From Bacteroidales bacterium (GTDB lineage Bacteria; Bacteroidota; Bacteroidia; Bacteroidales; SM23-62): a DNA stretch of 13,718 nucleotides. The translations under genes and the position numbers were made by a program. Under the pieces are notes generated by a model. It ran no database searches. It was not told where the DNA came from and worked only from the letters and a program-made list of their open reading frames with translations. Shown piece by piece: positions 8,432-13,718 of this stretch (its first letter is position 1; every line of letters begins with the position of its first letter). The stretch lies in NCBI GenBank assembly GCA_016783865.1, contig JADHVS010000114.1:1-13718 (forward strand), given 5' to 3'.

Positions 8432-8616
8432 TCATTGTTTAATATTAAATAAAATACACTTCATCTTACCTTCTTCATCAGCTATCCGAAATTTCCTTCG
8501 TGATAACCAATGAACTCCCTGAAGGTAACTAATCCCAATTCTGTGCATGTATCGTTATTGGTTCCCCTGCAGTTTATAAATAATTCGCATTTATAATATT
8601 CTTCAACACTTCTATT
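8432..8616 (-). pseudogene. Frameshifted remnant of a small Cys-containing protein (two-CW-like?)
   Basis: On the minus strand one frame is open from 8616 to TAG at 8484-8482 and reads ...EEYYKCELFINC, then CTELGLVTFREF and GYHEGNFG. The frame offset by one base continues IADEEGKMKCILFNIKQ to TGA at 8434-8432. One missing base near 8485-8487 would join them into a protein of about 60 residues. The spacing Cx5C, then ELG about 10 residues later, then G-x-H-x-G, then a late Cys before hydrophobics, resembles two-CW-type Cys-rich proteins (CWEFxxC ... ELG ... GxHGG ... CW). That resemblance is my inference. No start codon is evident, since an in-frame TAG (8619-8617) precedes it. The second frame is also in phase with the downstream hybrid kinase, separated by the TGA and 7 codons. 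Confidence 0.35.
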
Positions 8617-8791
8617 CTAAATCCGAATCCGTTATTTATCGGATCAAATATACGTCAATATTATTATATAAATATAATCCTGGCATTTAATTATGTGATT
8701 ATGAAGATGTTGAAATTAATAATAGATAATCCAAATGACAAATGCTAAGTATCTCTTTCCTTATTTGATTAACAACCTGTTTGAGATTCAT

Positions 8792-8809
8792 GATATAATG
8801 AGTTATATC
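8792..8809. repeat. AT-rich perfect hairpin downstream of the DUF302 gene
   Basis: GATATAA at 8792-8798 is mirrored by TTATATC at 8803-8809 around a 4-nt loop. It starts 43 bp after the DUF302 stop on the minus strand. It is not GC-rich and is not followed by a T-run on that strand, so a classical intrinsic terminator is unlikely. It could be a weak terminator, an RNA 3'-end structure or a protein-binding palindrome. Confidence 0.35.
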
Positions 8810-8852
8810 CAGTCAATCCGGAAGGCAAAATGCTCCCTGTATTATCGCTGAT

Positions 8853-9239
8853 CTATAAAGATGCGATTATACGTTCGAGTTTTTCTTTTATTTCCTTGGC
8901 AATACCGGCAAGATCCGGGTTCACTATAGCCATCATTGAGGCAACCGGATCGACGGAAGCGACTTCAACTTCATTGTCACCCAGCTCCTGCAGGATTACG
9001 TTACAAGGGAGCATCGTTCCGATTTTATCTTCCTGCTGTAAAGCTTTATAAGCATAAGGAGGGTTGCAAGCCCCAAGGATTCTGTATTTCCGAAAATCAA
9101 CATCCAGTTTTTCTTTCAGTTTTTGCTGAATATCTATTTCTGTAAGGATTCCAAATCCTTCTTTTTTCAACGATTCTGTTACAAGCTGAATAGCTTGTTC
9201 AAAATCCATCCTGACCTTTATACTAATGTAATATTTCAT
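8853..9239 (-). CDS. DUF302 domain protein
   Basis: A 128-aa protein with no signal peptide or membrane segment, so probably cytoplasmic. The DUF302 core (about residues 35-98) shows the characteristic GACNPPYAYKAL (56-67) followed by MLPCNVILQEL (76-86), placing Cys58 and Cys79 in the two conserved positions. No biochemical reaction is established for the family; the two cysteines make metal or thiol chemistry possible but unproven. The gene lies 47 bp after the PII-like gene and is the last of the run that starts with cusA, so it is probably expressed with the metal efflux genes. ATG at 9239 is the only sensible start; the upstream sequence has no clear SD. Confidence 0.88.
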   Translation of the reverse strand: MKYYISIKVRMDFEQAIQLVTESLKKEGFGILTEIDIQQKLKEKLDVDFRKYRILGACNPPYAYKALQQEDKIGTMLPCNVILQELGDNEVEVASVDPVASMMAIVNPDLAGIAKEIKEKLERIIASL

Positions 9240-9286
9240 GGCAATAAATTTTTAAGATACATATATAATTGTCTGAATTCAACTGC

Positions 9287-9628
9287 TTAAACAGCTAGAA
9301 ATCCTTTCTCGTCGGTTCTGACTTTATAAACTTCATCTACAAGCGAAACGATTATGATACCATCTCCCTGGTACCCCGTTCGTCCGTTTTGCCTGACAAT
9401 GCTGATTATTTCCTGTACGTGCTCATCCGCTGCAAGGATCTCCAGCTTAATAACCCTGTAAGCATCGGCATAGGGGTATTTCACGCTTATGTGTTCTTTC
9501 TCATGGTCAGAATATTTCCCAGTCCCCTGGCATTCAACCATGGTCATACAACAGAATCCTTTGGATCTCAGTGCCTTAAACACCTCTTCCATTTTTCTTT
9601 GTCTAATATAGGCCTTTATCAGTTTCAT
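9287..9628 (-). CDS. PII-like protein linked to RND metal efflux (P-II superfamily)
   Basis: A 113-aa protein with the full-length GlnB-like fold pattern: N-terminal MKLIKAYIRQRKMEEVFKAL (1-20), T-loop region (about 36-56), the B-loop RTGYQGDGIIIV (83-94; canonical RTGxxGDGKIFV) and the C-terminal VDEVYKVRTDEKG (97-109). It lacks the usual T-loop Tyr51 sequence context, and the Lys after GDG is replaced by Ile, so ordinary uridylylation and 2-oxoglutarate/ATP sensing are doubtful. Two adjacent cysteines (26-27) are unusual. A distinct PII subgroup (called PII-NG) is known to be encoded beside CzcABC-type metal pumps; position after cusACB and an HMA gene fits that group. It is unlikely to control nitrogen metabolism: no amtB or glnA is nearby. 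It probably forms a trimer that regulates efflux or binds a small ligand, but its role is not established. Confidence 0.85.
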   Translation of the reverse strand: MKLIKAYIRQRKMEEVFKALRSKGFCCMTMVECQGTGKYSDHEKEHISVKYPYADAYRVIKLEILAADEHVQEIISIVRQNGRTGYQGDGIIIVSLVDEVYKVRTDEKGFLAV

Positions 9629-9664
9629 AACTTTTTGATTTTAAATTAATCTTGACAAACCCAC

Positions 9665-9710
9665 AGACAGACTGTCTCTGCTGGCCAGGTACGAAGATCA
9701 GAGCCAGCAG
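9665..9710. repeat. Two stem-loops in the spacer between HMA and PII-like genes
   Basis: The 138-bp spacer holds AGACAG-a-CTGTCT (9665-9677) directly followed by CTGCTGGC (9678-9685) paired with GCCAGCAG (9703-9710) over a 17-nt loop. On the minus strand the larger stem comes first. Neither is followed by a T-run, so a processing or stabilising structure within the operon mRNA is as likely as termination. Confidence 0.35.
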
Positions 9711-9766
9711 GAACAGTACATCCGTGATCAGAACTATTGCAGGTTGCCTACAAATTCCCGGGATGG

Positions 9767-10153
9767 TCAATGATTGTGACCATCGTGTCCTTTCATCTCC
9801 ATTTCCTTCCCGGAAGCAGGACGCTCATACTGGCAGCAACCCGGTAATGAATGATAGGTCTTGTCGTCTGCCTTTACATGGTCAGTATCATGACCTACTT
9901 TTGCTACTGCCTCTTCGATCTTCAGCACAGTGGCCTTGGTATCATCAAATGTTACGGTCAATACATTTTCCGTAACATCCCATGTAGCTTTCGTCACGCC
10001 TTCCACCGATTTGGCAGCTTTCTCGATCCGGCTTTTACACATACCACAATTCCCGTACACTTTGATTTCCTCTGTTTTACCATCTTTAGCAAACAGAGAT
10101 GTTATGCTCATGAAGAGCATTCCTAATGCAAGCATCATTGATTTTGTTTTCAT
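9767..10153 (-). CDS. Exported heavy-metal-associated (HMA) domain protein
   Basis: A 128-aa protein with a clear N-terminal signal peptide (MKTKSMMLALGMLFMSITSLFA, cleavage near residue 22-23), so it acts in the periplasm. The HMA fold follows: KVYGNCGMCKSRIEKAAKSV (31-50) with the CxxC pair Cys36/Cys39, then the second helix IEEAVAKVGHDT (79-90). A GCC pair (105-107) and a Met/His-rich tail ending KGHDGHNH (121-128) give extra soft-metal ligands. It probably binds Cu(I)/Ag(I) and passes it to CusB, replacing the CusF chaperone of E. coli, which has an unrelated fold. It lies 121 bp downstream of cusB on the same strand. A Hg-binding MerP-like role is possible, but no mer genes are present. 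Confidence 0.88.
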   Translation of the reverse strand: MKTKSMMLALGMLFMSITSLFAKDGKTEEIKVYGNCGMCKSRIEKAAKSVEGVTKATWDVTENVLTVTFDDTKATVLKIEEAVAKVGHDTDHVKADDKTYHSLPGCCQYERPASGKEMEMKGHDGHNH

Positions 10154-10162
10154 TGTTTTTAG

Positions 10163-10190
10163 ATTTAATTGATAATTGATGATTGATGAT
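10163..10190 (-). repeat. 7-bp tandem repeat before the HMA gene
   Basis: On the minus strand the units are ATCATCA, ATCATCA, ATTATCA and a degenerate ATTAAAT, all in a strict 7-bp register, ending 9 bp before the HMA start codon. The sequence differs from the AATTACG unit found after cusB and cusA, but the period is the same. Confidence 0.6.
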
Positions 10191-10198
10191 TTTTATTT

Positions 10199-10239
10199 TG
10201 AGCCGCAATAAATTGCCTGAGCCGCAATGAATTGCGGCT
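10199..10239. repeat. REP-like element: direct repeat plus hairpin
   Basis: TGAGCCGCAATAAATTGC (10199-10216) is repeated with one change at 10218-10235. The second copy runs into a perfect hairpin: AGCCGCAAT (10220-10228) and ATTGCGGCT (10231-10239) around GA. The unit therefore occurs twice direct and once inverted, which is typical of small dispersed palindromic repeats. It is flanked by heptamer arrays on both sides. It may also cap the cusACB transcript. Confidence 0.55.
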
Positions 10240-10248
10240 GTACATTTA

Positions 10249-10276
10249 TTTAATTCGTAATTCGTAATTCGTAATT
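10249..10276 (-). repeat. AATTACG tandem repeat at the cusB stop codon
   Basis: Three perfect AATTACG units (10276-10256 on the minus strand) and one altered unit (AATTAAA). The first unit overlaps the cusB TAA stop (10277-10275). The same unit in the same orientation follows cusA at 13499-13561. Confidence 0.75.
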
Positions 10277-12128
10277 ATTTTAAGGTTTCCCTGGTTTCCC
10301 CGCACTTCAGCATGGCTTCTCCGAAATAGGGATTACGTATCTCGTTTGACTCGCTGAGCCAATAGGCGCCCTTGCTGCCAAAGGCCATCGGGCAGTACTG
10401 GTAGTACACTGTTTTCCCCATTAATCCAAAGATTTTAATCGCTCTGTAAAACGGTTCACTGAAGCCGTAAAATGCCTTCCGTTGATCTTCAATATTATCC
10501 GAAGATGCAATTTGTTTGATTTGTTTTTCCATTTGGCCCGACAGATCCATCCATTTTGTATGGGCATCGCCTGTCAGCAACTTCATGTCAACGTTTGCCA
10601 AGGCTTGCAACACCTTTTGAGCCGCCTGTTTTGCCTTTCCTGCATCGCTTTGGACCAATGCATCTTTTAAACTTATGTACTTGTCAAAGATGGAATTCAA
10701 TTGCATGGTAAAATCCATGCTTACGTTGATTTTCACCGACTCCCGGGAGGTCATACCTCCTGACTGCTCGTTCATCTCGCTTCCACCGGATTTACCATCG
10801 CCTGACATGTCCATTCCCGGCATCGTATTTGTTTTTCCGCCCTTCGGATTCATCATGCTAGGCTTGCCTTCCAGTTGGGCGGCAGCATCAACGCTGAAGG
10901 TTCCTTCGGTCACGATCTCCTCCCCTTCTGCCAATCCATCGACCACTACGTAGCTGTTTCCAAGCTGAGGCCCCAGCGTGATCTCCCGCATCTTAAACGC
11001 AGGCTCCTCTTCATCGGGCAGCCTGACATAGACGACCGACCTTTTTCCCGTCCACAACACAGCCGACCTGGGAATGACCAGGTTGTTTTTATACTGATCC
11101 AACCGTGCTTGAATCACTCCGGTTACAAACATCTCGGGTTTAAGCTGTCCATTTACATTGGGGACCTCCACACGCACTTTCGCCACCCTTGTCATTGGAT
11201 CCACAAAGGGATCCACAAACATCACGTTAGCATGATATGTCTTCCCCGGCATGGACTGAAGCGTATAGGTGATCTTATCGCCGGTGCGGATGAAAGGCAG
11301 ATCCTGCTCATAAGCGTCGAAGAGCACCCAGAGTTTCGACAGGTCGGCTATATCGAAAAGGGTTGTCCCGCGACTCACATAATCTCCCACGTTGACCCTT
11401 AGTGCCATGACAATACCGGCGGCATTGGCCAGCACGGGAACGTCGGTAGTGATCTCCCCCGATTGCTCGATTGCTGCAATCTGATATGTTGTCAGCTTCC
11501 ACTGCCTGAGGCGTTCCCGGGCCGCTTCCAGTATGGCTGGTTGAAGATCCTTCATTTTCAACGCCTCCAGCAAATCCTGCTGGGCTTTGATCAGCTCCGG
11601 AGAGTAAATCTTTGCCAACACCTGGCCTTTCCTCACCGTTTCTCCGGTAAAGTTGACATTCAACTCTTCAATCCTGCCGGGGATATGGGCAGGCTGACTC
11701 TGTAACAAACGTTCATCAGGCTGTACCGTACCATAGAGATGAATTTCCCGGGTTGACTGGTGCCTGGAAACCACTGAGGTATGGACATTCGCCAGCGCAA
11801 TAGCCTCCGCTGAAAGTCGGATAGCCATGGGATCCTGGGCAGCACCACCCTGTAACAACGGGATCAGATCCATCCCGCAAATCGGGCATTTCCCTGGTTC
11901 AGGCATCCGGATCTGGGGATGCATAGCACAGGTCCATATCTCTTCTGAGGGGGTAACGGTCTCGTGCCCATGGCTATCAACTTGTTCGGTACGTGCCGAA
12001 TGGAAAAATAACCATCCGGCAAAAAGTCCGAGTCCTATCAATAAAATTGTTCTTATATATCTGTATATCATGGTTTTATAAAACCGTTTTCCCTTGATAT
12101 AGTCTATGAATTGCTGCATTCTTTTCAT
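10275..12128 (-). CDS. cusB: CusB-type RND periplasmic adaptor with HMBD and C-terminal DUF3347 domain
   Basis: Periplasmic membrane-fusion protein (617 aa) linking the inner-membrane pump CusA to the outer-membrane channel CusC. A signal anchor (about 23-43) is followed by a heavy-metal-binding module IWTCAMHPQI...CPICGMDL (64-88), lipoyl/hairpin halves (about 145-250, with AHIPGRIEEL and ANAAGIVMAL), the barrel domain (about 260-345) and the membrane-proximal domain to about 420 (ITLGPQLGNSYVVVDGLAEG). A Met-rich linker (425-459) leads to a DUF3347 domain (about 470-612) ending with YYQYCPMAFG and a second late Cys, both plausible copper ligands. Typical CusB proteins are about 400 aa; the extra length is the DUF3347 fusion, seen in Bacteroidota. 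It starts 11 bp after cusC and is surely co-transcribed with it. An in-frame ATG four codons on is an alternative start. Confidence 0.95.
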   Translation of the reverse strand: MKRMQQFIDYIKGKRFYKTMIYRYIRTILLIGLGLFAGWLFFHSARTEQVDSHGHETVTPSEEIWTCAMHPQIRMPEPGKCPICGMDLIPLLQGGAAQDPMAIRLSAEAIALANVHTSVVSRHQSTREIHLYGTVQPDERLLQSQPAHIPGRIEELNVNFTGETVRKGQVLAKIYSPELIKAQQDLLEALKMKDLQPAILEAARERLRQWKLTTYQIAAIEQSGEITTDVPVLANAAGIVMALRVNVGDYVSRGTTLFDIADLSKLWVLFDAYEQDLPFIRTGDKITYTLQSMPGKTYHANVMFVDPFVDPMTRVAKVRVEVPNVNGQLKPEMFVTGVIQARLDQYKNNLVIPRSAVLWTGKRSVVYVRLPDEEEPAFKMREITLGPQLGNSYVVVDGLAEGEEIVTEGTFSVDAAAQLEGKPSMMNPKGGKTNTMPGMDMSGDGKSGGSEMNEQSGGMTSRESVKINVSMDFTMQLNSIFDKYISLKDALVQSDAGKAKQAAQKVLQALANVDMKLLTGDAHTKWMDLSGQMEKQIKQIASSDNIEDQRKAFYGFSEPFYRAIKIFGLMGKTVYYQYCPMAFGSKGAYWLSESNEIRNPYFGEAMLKCGETRETLK

Positions 12129-12139
12129 GGTTTTTTTCT

Positions 12140-13492
12140 TTATTCCGTTTGAGCACCACCGGCGCTTGCCATAAGGCGGTCAAGTCCGGCTATTGCAATA
12201 TTATTCTCCACAATGGCTGAGATTTTCAAGAGCTCGTAATCCAGTAACTGTTGTTCGATTTTTAAAAGTTCATCCAGTCCTGTTCCCGACACGCTAAATT
12301 CTACAATCATCAGGTTCAGGGTTTTTTGCGCCAGATCCGATTGCCGTGAGTAAAGCCTGATCCTCCGGGTTGCATCGTTCTGCATCTTCAACACGTTATG
12401 GTAATCCACTGTCAGGGAGTTTTGCATGGCTGAGATCTGATTGACGGTAGCGAGGCTCATGAATTCTGCCTCTTTTCTCAGGGCCGAGTACTTGCCCCGG
12501 TAGATGGGTAGAGTAATCTTTCCCATCGGCATGATCATATCCTTTCCGTTCATCATCGAAGTATTCCCAGCCCTGGGGTTGATGAGCATATAGTCAATCC
12601 CCAGCCCGAACATCGGGTAACTCATCCGTTTCGACATCCGGATCCGCTCGTCATACGCCTGTTTCTCTGCCGCAAGCATACTCAGCATGGTGTTGTTCGA
12701 CCAGATGCTGTCGCGGATCGCTAAGAAGGAACCGCCCGGTATTTCCGGGATGAGGGTATCGGGCAGAGATACCGGTGTCCCGGATGTTCTGTTCAGCAGG
12801 CTGTTAAAGGTAGCTGTCAGAACGGTCTGTTGTGTCTTCCAGTCGGCCAGTCGGTTCTCCAGATCTCCCATCTCAATCTGGATCCGGTAGAGGCTGATGA
12901 GGTCGGAAGAGCTCCCCATCTGATTCGTCCCCAACTCAGAGGCTCCGGGGGTTGAAGACGAGAAGCGGATCAGGGCAATCCGTTCAATCGCCTTCAGGAG
13001 CTCCAGGTTTTTCTGGGTTACGCTGATCCGGGCCTGATTCAGATAGAGTTCAAGCCAGGCTTTGCGCACATCGAAAAACAGCTCCTGCTTGGCATTCCTG
13101 AACGACTCAAATTTTGCTTTTGCCATCAGGGATGCTTCATCCCTGGCAGAATGCAGGGTTCCGAACCAGGGGAACATCTGCATGAGCTGGAAATCGGCTA
13201 CCTGGTTGCCGCCCAGCAGTTCCATGGGCTTGACGAAGACGCCAAAGCTGAATTCCGGGTCGGGCAAACCGCCTGCCTGTGGGACTTTCTCCAGCGCAGC
13301 CAGGTACTCGTTGAACTTCGCCTGAACTGTGGGATTGTTCCGGGTCGCCTGCTCCAGGTATGCTGCCAGGGAGTCGTGCATATAGACCTGTCCCTTCACA
13401 ATTCCTGCAAACAACAGGATCATCAGCACCGGGAGAACCCTAAGTAGAATTCCTCTTCTCCAACGGTATCGTGTTTTATTCAACTGACTCAT
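12140..13492 (-). CDS. cusC: CusC/TolC-type outer-membrane efflux channel
   Basis: Outer-membrane component (450 aa) of the tripartite copper/silver pump. A signal peptide covers residues 1-34 (basic RYRWRR, then a hydrophobic core ending FAGIVKG). The mature part has the two-repeat, long-helix architecture of the outer-membrane efflux family, with LEQATRNNPTVQAKF (46-60) at the first repeat, amphipathic helices and a Met cluster near 313-323 (TSMMNGKDMIMPMG) that may contact Cu(I). No lipobox Cys is visible. I place the start at ATG 13492; the frame extends to a TTG at 13510, but that lies inside a repeat and the ATG is preferred. It begins 49 bp after cusA and ends 11 bp before cusB. The order A-C-B differs from E. 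coli cusCFBA. Confidence 0.93.
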   Translation of the reverse strand: MSQLNKTRYRWRRGILLRVLPVLMILLFAGIVKGQVYMHDSLAAYLEQATRNNPTVQAKFNEYLAALEKVPQAGGLPDPEFSFGVFVKPMELLGGNQVADFQLMQMFPWFGTLHSARDEASLMAKAKFESFRNAKQELFFDVRKAWLELYLNQARISVTQKNLELLKAIERIALIRFSSSTPGASELGTNQMGSSSDLISLYRIQIEMGDLENRLADWKTQQTVLTATFNSLLNRTSGTPVSLPDTLIPEIPGGSFLAIRDSIWSNNTMLSMLAAEKQAYDERIRMSKRMSYPMFGLGIDYMLINPRAGNTSMMNGKDMIMPMGKITLPIYRGKYSALRKEAEFMSLATVNQISAMQNSLTVDYHNVLKMQNDATRRIRLYSRQSDLAQKTLNLMIVEFSVSGTGLDELLKIEQQLLDYELLKISAIVENNIAIAGLDRLMASAGGAQTE

Positions 13493-13498
13493 AACTCT

Positions 13499-13561
13499 GA
13501 ATATTTCCAATTTCTAATTTCTAATTTCCAATTCGTCATTCTTAATTCGTAATTCGTAATT
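13499..13561 (-). repeat. Nine-unit 7-bp tandem array between cusA and cusC
   Basis: Read on the minus strand, nine heptamers follow in perfect register: AATTACG twice, AATTAAG, AATGACG, AATTGGA, AATTAGA twice, AATTGGA and AATATTC. The array begins inside the cusA coding region, supplies its last residues and its stop codon, and ends 6 bp before the cusC start. AATTACG has no stop in any of its three frames on this strand and always reads as the cycle NYELRIT; on the other strand it contains TAA. Confidence 0.85.
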
Positions 13562-13718
13562 CCCTTCTCACCGCTCCTTCCCTCCAAATCGCCTGCAAGA
13601 CCGGTACCACAAACATCGTCATCATCTGGATGATCATCCCGCCAAAAGTCGGGATGGCCATCGGCACCATGATATCCGCTCCTTTCCCGGTGGAGGTGAG
13701 GACGGGCAGCAGGGCAAT
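13542..13718 (-). CDS. cusA: CusA-type RND metal efflux pump, C-terminal 58 residues
   Basis: Only the end of this inner-membrane proton-driven pump is in the window. The visible residues IALLPVLTSTGKGADIMVPM followed by AIPTFGGMIIQMMTMFVVPV match the last two transmembrane helices of heavy-metal RND pumps (CusA/CzcA: '...GADVMkpmAiPtvGGM.......v.PVly...'). The tail WREGAVRRELRITN stops at TAA 13544-13542; its last residues come from the heptamer repeat. The gene continues beyond base 13718. It is first of the cusA-cusC-cusB run seen here. Confidence 0.92.
   Translation of the reverse strand: MALLPVLTSTGKGADIMVPMAIPTFGGMIIQMMTMFVVPVLQAIWREGAVRRELRITN

Larger units (their letters stand above)
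8411..8852. other. 442-bp intergenic region between DUF302 gene and hybrid kinase
   Basis: AT-rich spacer separating the cus-tail genes from the kinase/ATPase group; it probably contains the promoter of the kinase operon on the minus strand. I could not find a convincing Bacteroidota-type promoter (TTTG ... TAnnTTTG). It contains the Cys-rich protein remnant at 8432-8616 and the hairpin at 8792-8809, described separately. Between about 8620 and 8790 I see nothing beyond AT-rich sequence. Confidence 0.6.

Noticed and set aside
8432..8548. 38-codon ATG frame read as a PAS-domain C-terminus (VHWLSRRKF...DEEGK)
   Set aside because: First considered as a PAS fragment, but the part before the DEEGK stretch is better explained by the neighbouring frame; a one-base frameshift in a small Cys-rich protein fits both frames.
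8830..9051. Plus-strand open frame opposite the DUF302 gene
   Set aside because: DUF302 has clear conserved motifs on the minus strand; this frame is its shadow.
9603..9770. Minus-strand open frame of 55 codons (TTG start) in the HMA-PII spacer with a hydrophobic stretch (ITDVLFLLALIFVPG)
   Set aside because: It has a poor start, overlaps the HMA stop and the PII start in other frames, and covers a stem-loop. A small membrane peptide cannot be excluded, but nothing else supports it.
10875..11402. Plus-strand open frame of 175 codons opposite cusB
   Set aside because: It lies antisense to a clearly coding adaptor gene, its peptide shows no family motif, and its length follows from the GC-rich codon pattern of cusB.
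13499..13561. CRISPR-like array
   Set aside because: The repeat is only 7 bp with no spacers between units and no cas genes, so it is a simple tandem repeat.
1..13718. tRNA, rRNA or riboswitch genes
   Set aside because: No cloverleaf, rRNA-like segment or known aptamer core was recognised on either strand by reading; no covariance search was possible.

Overview
The window looks like accessory DNA from a member of the Bacteroidota, probably Bacteroidales-like. The reasons are the gene families present (an RND adaptor fused to DUF3347, HMBD-type copper modules, hybrid PAS kinases), weak or absent Shine-Dalgarno sequences before most genes, and AT-rich heptamer repeats between genes. It is essentially a copper/silver (heavy-metal) resistance island whose left side has been broken up by transposable elements. 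Identification rests on motifs and recalled families, not on database searches.

Layout from left to right. (1) 1-921, plus strand: an IS630-type DDE transposase whose N-terminus lies outside the window. (2) 918-2854, minus strand: a second, unrelated DDE transposase in two frames. The frames join at an A9 run that contains the heptamer A AAA AAG, with an SD-like element upstream and a small hairpin downstream. Its C-terminus ends abruptly against the IS630 element. (3) 2923-3153, plus strand: the C-terminal stub of an RND periplasmic adaptor gene, apparently cut by the insertions. (4) 8410-3172, minus strand: three closely spaced genes (gaps of 21 and 22 bp): a PAS-PAS-HisKA-HATPase-REC hybrid kinase, a small two-TM histidine kinase, and a Cu(I)-type P1B ATPase. 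(5) 8411-8852: an intergenic stretch with a frameshifted remnant of a small Cys-containing protein and a short AT-rich hairpin. (6) 13718-8853, minus strand: the end of cusA, then cusC, cusB, an exported HMA protein, a PII-like protein and a DUF302 protein.

How the genes fit together (inference). The CusC/CusB/CusA proteins would form a tripartite pump moving copper or silver from periplasm to outside. The exported HMA protein, with CxxC and a His-rich tail, could deliver metal to CusB, as CusF does in E. coli. The P-type ATPase would move Cu(I) from cytoplasm to periplasm. The PII-like protein belongs to the kind of PII paralogue known to sit beside RND metal pumps. DUF302 has no assigned reaction. 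The two kinases are placed to sense the stress, but no DNA-binding response regulator is encoded in the window.

The most notable signals are: the dnaX-like frameshift cassette in the transposase; a strict 7-bp tandem array (9 units) between cusA and cusC that also encodes the last residues of CusA, with a second array of the same unit after cusB; the PII/DUF302/HMA tail of the cus operon; the frameshifted Cys-rich remnant before the hybrid kinase; and the nested insertions that truncated an RND adaptor gene.
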